The notes below the pieces were generated by a model that saw nothing but the letters and a program-made list of their open reading frames with translations, was not told the DNA's origin and made no database searches. 64,000 bases of DNA. Origin: Thermaerobacillus caldiproteolyticus (lineage in GTDB: Bacteria; Bacillota; Bacilli; Bacillales; Anoxybacillaceae). The first letter of the stretch is position 1. Each line of letters begins with the position of its first letter. The stretch covers positions 124,001 to 188,000 of the forward strand of contig NZ_JACDUT010000005.1 in NCBI RefSeq assembly GCF_013761245.1, in the 5' to 3' direction. Both the position numbers and the translations under genes were made by a program. Of the stretch, positions 28,137 to 38,759 are shown piece by piece.

Positions 28137-30212
28137 ATGAAAGCGAAATGGAACGGACGTGTGGATATTTGGCTCGTCGCGATTCTTTTACTGTCTGTTT
28201 TTTTAAACTTTTATAACATAGGGAACGCCGGGTCGAACGTCTACTATACGGCGGCCGCAAAGAGCATGACGGCGAACTGGAAAGCATTTTTCTTTGCATC
28301 ACTTGATCCGGAAGGATTTATTACGGTTGATAAACCTCCTGTTGCTTTATGGTTCCAGGCCTTGAGTGTTGCGATTTTGGGGGTGAGCGATTGGAGTGTA
28401 TTGCTTCCAGAAGCGATCGCTGGCGTTTTGTCTACTTGGATTATTTACTTTATTGTTAAGCCCATATTTGGACGTGGTGCGGCTTTATGGTCGAGTCTGA
28501 TTTTTGCATGCACGCCAATATTTGTGGCAGTAACTCGGACGAATAACATCGACAGTATTTTAATTTTTACTCTTTTAGCTGCGACATGGGCGTTGATGAA
28601 ATCCATACATAAGCAGAAAATATCATGGCTTTTAGTTAGCTTTGCTTTAGTCGGAGTCGGCTTTAACATGAAGATGCTGCAGGCTTATATGGTGTTACCG
28701 GCTTTTTATTTGTTCTACTTCTTGGCAAGCAAAGCAAATTGGAAAAAACGAATCAAGCACTTATCAGTGGCAACAGCTATATTAGTAGCGATTTCTGTTT
28801 CGTATGCGGCGATTGCGGACTCGATTTCGAAAGATAAGCGTCCTTATATTGGAAGCAGCCAGACGAATTCTGTCTTTGAGTTAGCATTCGGTTATAACGG
28901 AGTCGGACGTTTAACGGGTGAGGCTGGACCAGGGGGAAATCGCCAATTTAATAGAAATGTGCCAAATACGAATTCTCAAACAAATGCTCAGAATGAAAAA
29001 CAAGGAAATCGTCCGTCAGGTATTCCGCCGCAAGGAGTACCAAACATGAACTCTTCAAGTACCCAAGGAGGAAAAGACTCGTCAGACGTCTCACCTCGAG
29101 GAATGCCGAATATGAATCCGGAACAAATGAGGAAAAAATTCGGACCAAACGGAGGTCAGGATCCTGGGAGAATGGGAGGGATAGGAGGCGAAACGGGCGA
29201 TCCGGGATTGCTTCGTCTTTTCAATAAACAAATGGCTGGGCAAATTAGCTGGCTACTCCCATTCGTTCTTTTTAGTATGATTGGACTCATCGTATCCATT
29301 CGCAAACAACGTGCATTTACTTTACCGCATCAATTTACCGTATTTTGGTTGGCTTGGCTTATTCCAATGATGGTCTTTTTCAGTATTGCTGGATTTTTCC
29401 ATCGCTATTATCTCAGTATGATGGCACCGGCGATTGCCGTGCTTGTCGCCATTGGCAGTGTGATATTGTGGGAGTTTTACAAAGAGAAAAAAGATTGGAG
29501 TCAGTGGTTACTGCCGTTTGCTTTCTTGGCTACCTTTATATTTGAGGCGTATGTGTTGTTCCAACATCGTTCTTCGGTTAATATCGTCTGGATTTTGTGT
29601 ATTACTTTATTAGGATTCGCCATCTTTGCCTTTATGGTCGCTTTTCGGCATAAAGAGAAAGCATCGTATTATACAAAGATTGCTGGAATGATTGGTTTTC
29701 TCATCATGCCGTTTTATTGGTCGACGACCCCTGTTTTATATGGAGGAAATAGTGTGATACCTTATGCAGGTCCAGATTTAAAACCTTCCGGACAACACGG
29801 AGATCGAATGATGGGAAGAGGAATGGAAGGAGAAGCGGATTCAAGTCTCATTGAATATTTAGAGAAGAATTACAGCGGTGAAAAATATTTGGCTGCAACG
29901 TTTAGAGCGAACACGGCCGCGCAGATCATGCTGAAAACGGATAAAGCAGTCATGGCGATGGGGGGATTTTTAGGAAGCGACCCTGTGTTAACACCTGAAA
30001 AGTTAGAGCAAATGGTGAAAAAAGGGGAAGTGAAGTATTTTCTTATTTCTGGATTTGGTGGCGGTGGAGAAACAAATAACGAGTTAGTCCAATGGATTCA
30101 ACAGAATTGTAAAGAAGTACCGCAAGAAGAATGGCAGAACAGTCAATCATCGGATGAACAGCAGCCGTTTGGAATGGACAGAGCAGAGAAACTTTATAAA
30201 TACGAAGGATAG
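28137..30212 (+). CDS. ArnT/PMT-like membrane glycosyltransferase (YkcB-like)
   Basis: A 691-aa integral membrane GT-C enzyme. The N-terminus has NIGNAGSNVYYTAAAKSM and DPEGFITVDKPPVALW, the PMT_2-type first loop with conserved acidic residues. A long Asn/Gly/Gln/Pro-rich low-complexity loop (about residues 265-350) faces outside, followed by further helices and a soluble C-terminal domain. It would use a polyprenyl-phosphate sugar made by the DPM-like enzyme 12 bp downstream. GAGGAG lies upstream of ATG 28137. It resembles B. subtilis YkcB; the acceptor is unknown. Confidence 0.82.
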   Translation: MKAKWNGRVDIWLVAILLLSVFLNFYNIGNAGSNVYYTAAAKSMTANWKAFFFASLDPEGFITVDKPPVALWFQALSVAILGVSDWSVLLPEAIAGVLSTWIIYFIVKPIFGRGAALWSSLIFACTPIFVAVTRTNNIDSILIFTLLAATWALMKSIHKQKISWLLVSFALVGVGFNMKMLQAYMVLPAFYLFYFLASKANWKKRIKHLSVATAILVAISVSYAAIADSISKDKRPYIGSSQTNSVFELAFGYNGVGRLTGEAGPGGNRQFNRNVPNTNSQTNAQNEKQGNRPSGIPPQGVPNMNSSSTQGGKDSSDVSPRGMPNMNPEQMRKKFGPNGGQDPGRMGGIGGETGDPGLLRLFNKQMAGQISWLLPFVLFSMIGLIVSIRKQRAFTLPHQFTVFWLAWLIPMMVFFSIAGFFHRYYLSMMAPAIAVLVAIGSVILWEFYKEKKDWSQWLLPFAFLATFIFEAYVLFQHRSSVNIVWILCITLLGFAIFAFMVAFRHKEKASYYTKIAGMIGFLIMPFYWSTTPVLYGGNSVIPYAGPDLKPSGQHGDRMMGRGMEGEADSSLIEYLEKNYSGEKYLAATFRANTAAQIMLKTDKAVMAMGGFLGSDPVLTPEKLEQMVKKGEVKYFLISGFGGGGETNNELVQWIQQNCKEVPQEEWQNSQSSDEQQPFGMDRAEKLYKYEG

Positions 30213-30224
30213 GAGGAGAGTCGT

Positions 30225-31187
30225 ATGGTGAAGTATTCTGTCATTATTCCTGTGTATAATGAAGCGCTTGTCATTCGTGAGACGTATAAACGGTTAAAAA
30301 CGGTGATGGAACAAACAGATGGACCTTATGAACTATTGTTTGTGAATGACGGCAGCGAAGATGAAACACTCTCCATTTTAAAAGAGCTTTCTGTTAAAGA
30401 TGAAACGGTTAAATATTTGGATTTCTCCCGAAATTTTGGACATCAAATCGCCATTACTGCAGGCATGGATTATGCTGCAGGAGAAGCCGTTATCATTATT
30501 GATGCTGACCTGCAAGATCCTCCTGAATTGATTTTACAGATGATTCAAAAATGGAAAGAAGGTTACGAGGTCGTTTATGCGAAGCGGACAAAACGAAAAG
30601 GAGAAACAGTATTTAAAAAAGTAACCGCTCATGTATTTTATCGTCTTTTACGAGCCTCTACGGAAATCGATATTCCTTTAGATACGGGAGACTTTCGCCT
30701 AATCGATCGGAAAGTGTGCGATCAGTTAGTAAGTATGAGAGAACGAAGCCGTTTTGTCCGTGGGCTCGTTAGTTGGGTAGGGTTTAAGCAAACAGCGATT
30801 GAGTATGAACGTGATGAACGATTCGCAGGAGAAACGAAGTATCCGTTAAAGAAGATGTTGCGGTTTTCTATGGATGGGATTACTTCCTTCTCGTACAAAC
30901 CTTTGAAACTAGCGAGTTTATTAGGATTTCTTCTTTCGTTTTCGAGTGTGATTTGGATGTTTGTTGTTTTATATTTGAAATTGTTTACAGATTCTACTGT
31001 GGCTGGATGGTCTTCGCTTCTGATGGCTACTCTCTTTTTTAACGGCGTTGTCCTTATTATGTTAGGTGTGATGGGGGAGTATATTGGCAGAATTTATGAT
31101 GAGGTAAAACATCGTCCGCTATATATTTTGAAAGATTGTCGAGGAGTCGGACAAAAACATGAAAAGGTACTACAATATGCTGAATAA
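30225..31187 (+). CDS. Polyprenyl-phosphate glycosyltransferase, GT2 (YkcC/GtrB-like)
   Basis: A 320-aa GT2 enzyme with YSVIIPVYNEALVI at the N-terminus, VNDGSEDET (around residue 41), the metal-binding DADLQDPPE (around 92) and two C-terminal membrane helices. It transfers a sugar from a nucleotide sugar to undecaprenyl phosphate at the inner membrane face. AGGAGGAG precedes ATG 30225. The following GtrA gene overlaps it by 29 nt, the usual flippase-like partner. Confidence 0.88.
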   Translation: MVKYSVIIPVYNEALVIRETYKRLKTVMEQTDGPYELLFVNDGSEDETLSILKELSVKDETVKYLDFSRNFGHQIAITAGMDYAAGEAVIIIDADLQDPPELILQMIQKWKEGYEVVYAKRTKRKGETVFKKVTAHVFYRLLRASTEIDIPLDTGDFRLIDRKVCDQLVSMRERSRFVRGLVSWVGFKQTAIEYERDERFAGETKYPLKKMLRFSMDGITSFSYKPLKLASLLGFLLSFSSVIWMFVVLYLKLFTDSTVAGWSSLLMATLFFNGVVLIMLGVMGEYIGRIYDEVKHRPLYILKDCRGVGQKHEKVLQYAE

Positions 31188-31593
31188 GCAAGAAAAAATA
31201 GGTACATTATTCAGGTTTTGCACGGTGGGAGTTGGAAATACACTCATTGACTTTGGAGTGTTTTTCCTTCTCGCTTCTATTGGTGTTCCGGTTTGGTTAG
31301 CACAAGGTTGTTCATATATAGCGGGAATGCTCAACAGCTATGTGTGGAATCGAGTTTGGACGTTTCGTATGAAACAACAAGCTACCATACAAGAGTTCTT
31401 TCGGTTTATTCTTACGAACTTTTTCTCGTTAGGAGCGACTTTTTTCTTTCTGTATGTATGTCAACAAATATGGGGATGGTCTTTATTGATTAGTAAAATG
31501 ATTGCTACGTTCGGAGGAATCATGATCAACTTTATTGGAAGTAGACTTTGGGTGTTTCAACAATCAGCTAACGAAGGGAATAAACAAGTATGA
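31159..31593 (+). CDS. GtrA-family membrane protein
   Basis: A 144-aa protein with four hydrophobic helices and the GtrA signature FCTVGVGNTLIDFGVFFLL and LNSYVWNRVWTF. It is a predicted helper for flipping polyprenyl-linked sugars. Two starts are possible: ATG 31159, inside the preceding gene, and ATG 31177. It overlaps the gtaB-like gene by 4 nt (ATGA), so the three genes are translationally linked. Similar to B. subtilis YngA. Confidence 0.85.
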   Translation: MKRYYNMLNKQEKIGTLFRFCTVGVGNTLIDFGVFFLLASIGVPVWLAQGCSYIAGMLNSYVWNRVWTFRMKQQATIQEFFRFILTNFFSLGATFFFLYVCQQIWGWSLLISKMIATFGGIMINFIGSRLWVFQQSANEGNKQV

Positions 31594-32465
31594 AAATAAG
31601 AAAAGCTGTCATTCCTGCCGCGGGATTAGGGACAAGATTTTTGCCCGCGACAAAAGCTCAACCAAAAGAAATGTTGCCGATTGTGGATAAGCCAGCGATT
31701 CAATATATTGTCGAAGAAGCGGTGCAATCAGGCATTGAAAATATAATTATCGTGACAGGGCGAAATAAGCGTTCCATTGAAGACCATTTTGATCGTTCCA
31801 TCGAATTGGAACAGGCTTTGTTGGAAAAGGGCAAGTCTGATATTTTACAAGGGTTAAATGAAATTACCAATATGGCGAATATCCACTTTATTAGACAAAA
31901 GGAACCTTTAGGATTAGGACATGCGATTTTGTATGCACGGCACTTTATCGGCGAGGAGCCTTTCGCCGTTCTTTTAGGGGATGATATTATTGTGTCTGAA
32001 AAACCGGCGTTGCGGCAACTCATGGATGTATATGAACAATATGGAACAGAAGTTATTGGCGTGCAATCTGTTCTGCTATCTGAAGTGAATCAGTATGGAA
32101 TTATCGATCCTTGCCAGCAAATAGGGTCTGTTTATGAAGTTCATGATTTGGTAGAAAAGCCTTCTCCTGAAGAAGCACCATCTCGTATCGCGATTTTGGG
32201 GCGATATATTCTAAAGCCTTCGATCTTTTCGATTTTGCAAACGGTTGAAAAAGGTGCCGGCGGTGAAATTCAATTAACCGATGCCTTGCAGAAAATTTGC
32301 GAATACCAACCGATTCATGCTTTGCAACTAGAAGGGAACCGGTTTGATATCGGTAATCAATTTGGTTACTTGAGAGCCAACATAGAGATTGGATTACAAC
32401 GGAAAGAAATAAGAGAACAGTTGCTGTCATATTTAGAGAATGTATGGAAAAGAGAAATTTGCTAG
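31590..32465 (+). CDS. gtaB: UTP-glucose-1-phosphate uridylyltransferase
   Basis: A 291-aa nucleotidyltransferase with AAGLGTRFLPATKAQPKEM (residues 9-27), VDKPAIQYIVEEA (around 32), VLLGDDI (around 128) and the later EKPSPEEAPS (around 188). It makes UDP-glucose, the likely sugar donor for the adjacent DPM-like enzyme. B. subtilis has paralogues GtaB and YngB; gene order (after a GtrA gene) points to the YngB-like copy. ATG 31590 overlaps the gtrA stop. Confidence 0.9.
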   Translation: MKIRKAVIPAAGLGTRFLPATKAQPKEMLPIVDKPAIQYIVEEAVQSGIENIIIVTGRNKRSIEDHFDRSIELEQALLEKGKSDILQGLNEITNMANIHFIRQKEPLGLGHAILYARHFIGEEPFAVLLGDDIIVSEKPALRQLMDVYEQYGTEVIGVQSVLLSEVNQYGIIDPCQQIGSVYEVHDLVEKPSPEEAPSRIAILGRYILKPSIFSILQTVEKGAGGEIQLTDALQKICEYQPIHALQLEGNRFDIGNQFGYLRANIEIGLQRKEIREQLLSYLENVWKREIC

Positions 32466-32577
32466 TGATGAAGTTCAAAAGGATTCTAGGAGATTATATC
32501 ACTATAAATTTTCTTGTATTTCACTTATTTTCTATTTAGTATAAAGGGAGAAAGACAATGGTGCTGGAGGAATAACA

Positions 32578-33117
32578 GTGATTCAATTATGGAGAATATT
32601 TGGAGATGTCGTTCCGCTGTTTTTTGTCATTTCTCTAATCGTTGTGACTTTATCCGTTTGGCGTTTTCGAAGTCAAAAGACTGCATGGGAGCAGAAGGTT
32701 CCTAAGATATCCTTATTACTGACAATGATCGCAATCTTATTGATTACCGTTTTTCCTTTTTATTACATACCAGATCAACCGAGGGTGCTCAATCTTGTTC
32801 CATTTGTCGGAATGTACCGTTTAATTGTTTATTCGGTTGATATAGAGGTGCCGATCCGCAATATTTTGTTGAATGTATTGCTGTTTGTTCCATTTGGCTT
32901 TTTTCTTTCATGGAGTGCAAATCAGCTGTCGGTACGGAACATTACGATGACTGGATTACTGTTTTCATTCATCATTGAAGTATTTCAATATGTGCTCCCC
33001 ATAGGACGGTCAGCAGATATTGACGATGTCATATTGAACACGTTAGGGGCATTTTTCGGGGCTGTTGTATGGAAAGGAATAGAAATGTATAGAAAACAGT
33101 CATCTGCGTCCTTCTAA
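32578..33117 (+). CDS. VanZ-like membrane protein
   Basis: A 179-aa protein with about five hydrophobic segments and the VanZ core NLVPFVGMYRL, LNVLLFVPFGFFL and SFIIEVFQYVLPIGRSADIDD. GGAGG precedes the GTG start at 32578. VanZ in enterococci affects teicoplanin resistance, but chromosomal VanZ-like proteins usually have no known role. It follows gtaB by 112 bp. Confidence 0.83.
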   Translation: MIQLWRIFGDVVPLFFVISLIVVTLSVWRFRSQKTAWEQKVPKISLLLTMIAILLITVFPFYYIPDQPRVLNLVPFVGMYRLIVYSVDIEVPIRNILLNVLLFVPFGFFLSWSANQLSVRNITMTGLLFSFIIEVFQYVLPIGRSADIDDVILNTLGAFFGAVVWKGIEMYRKQSSASF

Positions 33118-33356
33118 TTTGTTCCGTTTGGAGGAATGCGCCTCCGTCAAGCTTTTGCTTGCGTCTTTCATTGGCAGAAAGAAATATACGTGGCTGTTGT
33201 ATGGATACAAGGGAATGTGTTTGCCGGCTAAGTGTTTTTATTTGGAATCAATTATGTTGCTTTGTTCAGCTTGTTTACGATGTATTTGAACAGTAAAAAG
33301 TGATAATGCTGCGAGAACATGTGTCTTCTCTCATATTGCCGAAAATTTATGCTGCC

Positions 33357-33417
33357 CAACAATCTATCATATCAGTTTTAGGACCAGTCCGTCGTAAACG
33401 GATAGGATAGATTGTTG
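33357..33417. other. Structured inverted repeat in a 585-bp gene-free gap
   Basis: Perfect 12-bp arms CAACAATCTATC (33357-33368) and GATAGATTGTTG (33406-33417) enclose a smaller hairpin (CCGT / ACGG) and a GGACCAGTCC palindrome. GATC-N6-GATC and a T-run follow at about 33417-33436. It could be a small RNA with terminator or a relic of an insertion element. The remaining parts of 33118-33702 hold no supported gene. Confidence 0.45.
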
Positions 33418-33631
33418 ATCTGTATGGATCTTTTTAATTTCTGACGGTTTTATTATGTCTCTCTGTGTTTTTATGTTTTTGTGATGGGGCATATTCCCGG
33501 GAAATGAACGATGTCCTTTCACAAAAAAGGATTTAGTGTGCCGAGAAAATTGGAGAGGGAAGATTTGACAACAAGTGATGGAACGCTGAAGTTCGACAGC
33601 GATTCCAAATTATCCTTTCTTCACTTTTTTA

Positions 33632-33668
33632 AGAAAGCCGAATCCTATGTTTGGGACTCGGCTTTTTT
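33632..33668. terminator. Bidirectional terminator, 3' of proBA
   Basis: AAAGCCGA / TCGGCTTT, an 8-bp stem with a 16-nt loop, six T's on + and a usable U-run on the minus strand, so it can end proA. Confidence 0.82.
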
Positions 33669-33702
33669 GTCATGGCTAATAGCGGTTGCGAGCAACTTCG
33701 TA

Positions 33703-34944
33703 TTACGAACGAGTTTGGCCCGTACCGTAAACAAGTGATTTCGTCGTTGTAATGGCACGCAGTCCCATTGGGCCGCGGGCATGCAATTTTTGCGTACTAA
33801 TGCCAATTTCTGCTCCGTAGCCAAATTGTTCACCGTCTGTAAAGCGGGTCGAGGCGTTATGGTAAAGAACCGCGGCATCCACAGTTCGGAAGAAGATGTT
33901 GACGTTTTCTTGATTTTCCGAAACAATTGCTTCGGAATGCTTTGTTCCGTATCGGTCAATATGGTGAATCGCTTCTTTTACATTTTTCACGAGTTTGACC
34001 GCTAAAATCGGTGCTAAATATTCCGTACTCCAGTCTATTTCGGTGGCTTGATGAACAAAAGAATACGAGGAGACAAGAGCATGGTCCCCGCGAAGTTCAA
34101 CTCCATTGTTGTGTAATGTTTCCAATAGCTCCTGTGTATAAGGCCAGTTTTCGTGAATCAACACCGTTTCGACAGCGTTGCACACGGATGGGCGTTGTGT
34201 TTTGGAGTTTATGACAATGTCAATGGCCATTTGTTTTTGGGCGGATTCGTCAATAAAAATATGACAATTGCCGACACCGGTTTCTAAGACAGGGACGGTT
34301 GCGTTTTGGATGACAGACTGAATGAGGCTGGCTCCGCCTCGCGGAATTAATACATCTAAGTAGTTGTTCAGTTTAAACATTTGATTGGCTGTTTCGCGGC
34401 TCGTATCTTCTAAAAGCTGGATCGCATCGGCAGGAATAGGCGAATGGGTCAGCGCCTGTTGCATGACGTGAACGAGCGCTTTATTGGAATGAAGTGCCGA
34501 TGAGCTCCCGCGCAACAGCACCGCGTTTCCTGCTTTTAAACAAAGGCTCGCCGCATCGACTGTTACATTTGGACGCGCTTCATATACCATACCGATGACG
34601 CCGAGGGGAACGCGAATGGTTTGAATCCGTAATCCATTTGGTCGGGTCCATTCTTCGGTAATTTCTCCAACTGGGTCAGGAAGGGTGATCACTTGATGTA
34701 CGCCATCGACGATCTGCATGAGACGTTCGCTGGTTAACTGAAGGCGGTCAATCAAAGCAGGGGAAAGTCCGTTTTCTTTTCCAAGAGAGATATCTTTTTC
34801 GTTTTCCTGAAGAATCCATTCTTTTTGCTCAATCAGGGCATCAGCGATTCTGGCTAATGCTTCATTTTTTTCATTCGTGGATAGGGCCGCTAATGTTTTT
34901 GACGCTGTTTTTAATCGTTGTGCTTTTGTCAGTAACTCACTCAT
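33703..34944 (-). CDS. proA: Glutamate-5-semialdehyde dehydrogenase
   Basis: A 413-aa gamma-glutamyl phosphate reductase, second step of proline synthesis. Visible motifs are [33 protein letters not shown] and the catalytic-cysteine region [16 protein letters not shown] (around residue 250). AAAGGAGAG on the minus strand precedes ATG 34944, which overlaps the proB stop by 4 nt. Co-transcribed with proB behind a proline T-box. Confidence 0.96.
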   Translation of the reverse strand: MSELLTKAQRLKTASKTLAALSTNEKNEALARIADALIEQKEWILQENEKDISLGKENGLSPALIDRLQLTSERLMQIVDGVHQVITLPDPVGEITEEWTRPNGLRIQTIRVPLGVIGMVYEARPNVTVDAASLCLKAGNAVLLRGSSSALHSNKALVHVMQQALTHSPIPADAIQLLEDTSRETANQMFKLNNYLDVLIPRGGASLIQSVIQNATVPVLETGVGNCHIFIDESAQKQMAIDIVINSKTQRPSVCNAVETVLIHENWPYTQELLETLHNNGVELRGDHALVSSYSFVHQATEIDWSTEYLAPILAVKLVKNVKEAIHHIDRYGTKHSEAIVSENQENVNIFFRTVDAAVLYHNASTRFTDGEQFGYGAEIGISTQKLHARGPMGLRAITTTKSLVYGTGQTRS

Positions 34945-36065
34945 TTTATAGCACTCTCCTTTCTTAACGATACCCAGTTGTCGCGATGAATGACTTCTGC
35001 GCGGTGGTTGATCGAGTATGGTCTTGCTTGGTCGCTTGGACAGCCTTTTATTTTTTCTAAATCAGCCGAGGAGTAATATACTTGTCCTCTGCCAATAATG
35101 GCTCCTTTCTGATTTATGACTTCGACAACATCAAGGGCTTGAAATGTGCCGACAACACGGATGACTCCGGCTGGCAATAAGCTTTTGCCGCGTAGCAAAA
35201 TTGCGGCTTCAGCTCCTTCATCAATTTCAATTTTTCCGGAAACTGGTGAATGATAGGCAATCCACTGTTTTCTCATTTGCATTTGCGATTGAAACGGAAC
35301 GCCAATATACGTTCCATTTCCCTTTCCCTCTAAAATGTCATGAAGCTTTTCTTTTCCTTCACCGGTTCCAACAAACACGCTCACCCCAAACGAAAGAGCC
35401 TTTTGTGCCGCTAACAGTTTTGATTTCATTCCGCCGGTTCCGACCGCAGACCCGCTGCCTCCTGCTTTCTCAATTAAATCGTCGCTGATGTCAGGGAGGA
35501 AAGAATACTTTTTTGCATTTTTATTTGTTTTCGGATTACGGTCGTACAGACCATTAATATCGGTTAAAATAATCAGGGCATCGGCATGCAAGAAGCCGCT
35601 CACAAGAGCAGATAACATATCGTTGTCGCCGAAGGTTAGCTCTTCCACAGAAACGGAGTCATTTTCATTAATAATGGGCAGTACCCCGCATTCGAGGAGT
35701 TCAGATATAGTAGAAAATAAGTTTCGAAACCGCTCTCGGCTATAAAAATCTTCTCTTGTTAATAGAATTTGTCCTGTGACGATTCCAAATTGTTGGAAAG
35801 CAGAAATATAGCCTTGCATTAGTAAACCTTGACCAACAGCGGCAGCTGCTTGTTTTCCAGATGTTGTCTTTGGGCGCGATGGATAGCCAAGTGGACCGAA
35901 CCCAGCGGCAACCGCGCCGGAAGAGATTAAAATGACCTCATGACCTAACTGCTTTAAATAGGCAAGTGCTTCAACATGATCGAAAAGTTTTTCTTGTGAA
36001 AGTGCGCCTTTTGCATCGGTTAGGGAACTGCTGCCAATTTTAACGACCACTCGCTGTTTCTTCAT
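34941..36065 (-). CDS. proB: Glutamate 5-kinase with PUA domain
   Basis: A 374-aa enzyme phosphorylating glutamate at the start of proline synthesis. It has [10 protein letters not shown] at the N-terminus, [10 protein letters not shown] (around residue 50), [11 protein letters not shown] (around 144) and GTGGMKSKL (around 212). A C-terminal PUA domain (about 280-360) follows. ATG 36065 is preceded by GAAAGGGTGATG; the upstream in-frame start at 36083 has no site. It is first in a proBA operon controlled by the T-box leader. Confidence 0.95.
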   Translation of the reverse strand: MKKQRVVVKIGSSSLTDAKGALSQEKLFDHVEALAYLKQLGHEVILISSGAVAAGFGPLGYPSRPKTTSGKQAAAAVGQGLLMQGYISAFQQFGIVTGQILLTREDFYSRERFRNLFSTISELLECGVLPIINENDSVSVEELTFGDNDMLSALVSGFLHADALIILTDINGLYDRNPKTNKNAKKYSFLPDISDDLIEKAGGSGSAVGTGGMKSKLLAAQKALSFGVSVFVGTGEGKEKLHDILEGKGNGTYIGVPFQSQMQMRKQWIAYHSPVSGKIEIDEGAEAAILLRGKSLLPAGVIRVVGTFQALDVVEVINQKGAIIGRGQVYYSSADLEKIKGCPSDQARPYSINHRAEVIHRDNWVSLRKESAIK

Positions 36066-36100
36066 AACATCACCCTTTCTCAATTATTTATATACAAACA

Positions 36101-36335
36101 TAAAAAAACGCTTTTCCTCCTTCTGTAAAAGGACGGAAAAGCGTTCCGCGGTACCACCTTTTTTGGTGCATGAGCACCCACCTTTCAACCCGTAACGAGG
36201 GTAATACGGCTTATGTTTGCATAAGCGGCCTTTTAGGGTAGGTTCAATCTACTTTCCGTGAGGAACCTTCCAGCCTATGAGTTCCACTCTCTTGCACGTT
36301 CCATAGATTTACTAGTCCCGTACCGTTTCCATATA
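36101..36335 (-). promoter_or_regulatory. Proline-specific T-box riboswitch of proBA
   Basis: On the minus strand the order is stem I with GAGTGGAAC, a specifier-like GAA-CCT-ACC, then the T-box AAGGTGGTACCGCGG (within 36141-36160) and a terminator AACGCTTTTCC / GGAAAAGCGTT with seven T's (36102-36145). The specifier CCU is a proline codon, matching the operon. Uncharged tRNA-Pro binding should favour antitermination and raise proBA expression. Confidence 0.93.
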
Positions 36336-36824
36336 AATGATTTTTTTGAACATTATCTATGGAAACAAAATGATTGTCAAGACCTATTGTATCGGTTTGG
36401 GGCGTAAATATGCTTCTGTTTTTCGATTTATTTTAAGAACAGAACTATTTATGAAAAAGTGGTTTGATCTCCACATTGAGGTTGGGAGCCTTTTGTTTGA
36501 CGTCAAGTTTCGCCATGATCTGCATGATTGAAAGCAGTCTACCCATATTGTTCATCTTAAGTGAATTTCCAAATTAACTATGAAAGTGGATATCCCCACT
36601 TTGAGACAGTGATGTAGTGACTGTCGGGAAACGCTGTAATTCTGAATGGTGAAAAAGCGGTGAAATTGTAATATTTATTTGCCTTTGCGATCGGTGGAGA
36701 AATCCATCCGTGGTGAAGAGTCCCAAATTTGATGGAAGAAATATGATTAAAACTATAAATTTATTTTAAATAGTGTTACAATATTAAAAAAATTTAAATT
36801 AATAGAATTTTTTTGGGGGGATTC
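36336..36824. other. Intergenic region between proBA and ilvD
   Basis: This 489-bp gap holds no supported gene. A short minus-strand frame (about 36451-36561, MNNMGRLLSIMQIMAKLDVK) lacks a ribosome site I trust. A small hairpin AAAGTGG / CCACTTT lies near 36581-36600. An AT-rich stretch around 36760-36800 probably carries the ilvD promoter, but no clear -35/-10 pair stands out. Confidence 0.5.
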
Positions 36825-38504
36825 ATGTTGAAAGAACTGCGCAGTAATATGATTAAAAAAGGATTTGATCGGGCACCACATCGAAGCTTGCTGCGTGCTG
36901 CCGGCGTTAAAGAAGAGGATTTTAATAAACCGTTTATTGCGGTTGTGAACTCATATATTGATATTATTCCCGGACATGTCCATCTACAAGAATTTGGGAA
37001 GATTGTAAAAGAAGCGATTCGCGAAGCAGGCGGAGTACCGTTTGAAATGAACACAATCGGTGTAGACGATGGTATTGCCATGGGGCATATTGGAATGCGC
37101 TATTCATTACCGAGCCGCGAAATTATTGCTGATTCAGTAGAAACCGTTGTATCTGCTCACTGGTTTGATGGCATGGTATGTATTCCGAACTGTGACAAAA
37201 TTACTCCAGGTATGATGATGGCGGCCATGCGTTTAAACATTCCAACGATTTTCGTTAGCGGTGGCCCGATGAAAGCTGGAGTTACAAGCGATGGACGGAA
37301 AATTTCTCTTTCATCGGTGTTTGAAGGTGTAGGAGCCTATCAAGCTGGTAAAATTGATGAAAAAGGTCTTCAAGAATTAGAGCAATACGGTTGTCCAACG
37401 TGTGGTTCATGTTCGGGAATGTTCACAGCCAATTCAATGAACTGTCTTGCTGAAGCACTAGGTCTTGCTTTACCTGGAAACGGCACGATTTTAGCCATTG
37501 ATCCAAAGCGTAAGGAACTAGTAAGACGTTCTGCGAAACAGCTCATGTATTTAATTGAGAATGATATAAAACCGCGTGACATCGTCACAGAGAAGGCGAT
37601 CGATAATGCGTTTGCCCTTGACATGGCACTGGGTGGATCGACTAATACAGTACTACATACATTAGCGATTGCCAACGAGGCAGGGATCGACTATCCGCTT
37701 GAACGAATTAACGAAGTAGCGGCGCGTGTTCCGCATCTTGCCAAACTGGCACCGGCATCGGATGTTCATATTGAAGATTTGCATGAAGCAGGCGGGGTAT
37801 CTGCTGTCTTAAACGAGCTAGCGAAAAAAGAAGGTACTCTCCATCTTGATGCGATCACAGTGACAGGAAAAACATTGGGTGAAAACATTACTGGCTGTGA
37901 AGTAAAAGACTATCATGTCATTCGTCCAATTGACAATCCGTATTCTGAAAAAGGTGGACTTGCTGTTTTATTTGGAAACCTTGCTCCAGATGGAGCGATT
38001 ATTAAGACGGGCGGGATTCAAGGAGGAATTACACGTCACGAAGGTCCGGCGATTGTGTTCGATTCCCAGGAAGAAGCGTTAGAAGGTATTGCAAGCGGAA
38101 AAGTGCAGCCGGGACATGTTGTCATCATCCGCTACGAAGGGCCAAAAGGCGGGCCAGGCATGCCGGAAATGCTTGCACCGACTTCACAAATCGTTGGGAT
38201 GGGACTTGGACCAAAAGTGGCACTTGTAACGGACGGACGTTTCTCCGGTGCTTCTCGCGGTTTATCGATCGGACACGTATCACCGGAGGCAGCAGAAGGC
38301 GGACCAATCGCATTTGTTGAAGACGGTGACTATATTGTTATTGACATTAATAACCGTACGATTGATGTGCAAATTTCCCAAGAAGAATGGGAAAAACGGA
38401 AAGCAGAATGGAAAGGATTCGAACCAAAAGTGAAAACAGGATATCTTGCTCGTTACTCTAAACTTGTCACATCAGCAAGTACGGGAGGAATTATGAAAAT
38501 CTGA
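36825..38504 (+). CDS. ilvD: Dihydroxy-acid dehydratase
   Basis: A 559-aa Fe-S dehydratase for isoleucine and valine synthesis. Conserved blocks: [29 protein letters not shown] (first cluster cysteine, around residue 122), [19 protein letters not shown] (around 190) and [19 protein letters not shown] (around 472). ATG 36825 follows GGGGGG; the longer TTG frame from 36813 overlaps this site. It stands alone with a strong terminator behind. Confidence 0.96.
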   Translation: MLKELRSNMIKKGFDRAPHRSLLRAAGVKEEDFNKPFIAVVNSYIDIIPGHVHLQEFGKIVKEAIREAGGVPFEMNTIGVDDGIAMGHIGMRYSLPSREIIADSVETVVSAHWFDGMVCIPNCDKITPGMMMAAMRLNIPTIFVSGGPMKAGVTSDGRKISLSSVFEGVGAYQAGKIDEKGLQELEQYGCPTCGSCSGMFTANSMNCLAEALGLALPGNGTILAIDPKRKELVRRSAKQLMYLIENDIKPRDIVTEKAIDNAFALDMALGGSTNTVLHTLAIANEAGIDYPLERINEVAARVPHLAKLAPASDVHIEDLHEAGGVSAVLNELAKKEGTLHLDAITVTGKTLGENITGCEVKDYHVIRPIDNPYSEKGGLAVLFGNLAPDGAIIKTGGIQGGITRHEGPAIVFDSQEEALEGIASGKVQPGHVVIIRYEGPKGGPGMPEMLAPTSQIVGMGLGPKVALVTDGRFSGASRGLSIGHVSPEAAEGGPIAFVEDGDYIVIDINNRTIDVQISQEEWEKRKAEWKGFEPKVKTGYLARYSKLVTSASTGGIMKI

Positions 38505-38520
38505 ATTTGCAAAACGATTC

Positions 38521-38572
38521 AAGGTCTGTAAAAAGTCTAACAGAATCAAAGACTTTTTGGCAGGCCTTTTTT
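38521..38572 (+). terminator. Two-tier terminator after ilvD
   Basis: An outer pairing of AAGG(T)CTG with the CAGGCCTT end and an inner perfect 9-bp stem AAAAAGTCT / AGACTTTTT are followed by six T's. Confidence 0.9.
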
Positions 38573-38759
38573 GTCATATTATAATGTGTATCTTGCTTCC
38601 TTTTTGAGAAAGAACGCTCTTGTCCAAGCGCTCAATCCGCTTGTTTCTTGAATTGGCCTCAATGCAATATTTGCGTAAAGCATGACTGGAAACGAAATAC
38701 TTTCGTAATACCAGGGGGAATCCGTTATCTAGGGGTGGCAAGCACCTCCACGGGGAAAG

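Noticed and set aside
33511-33738. 75-aa open frame on the + strand after the VanZ-like gene
   Set aside because: It reads through the proBA terminator and into antisense proA, with no ribosome site. Treated as a chance frame.
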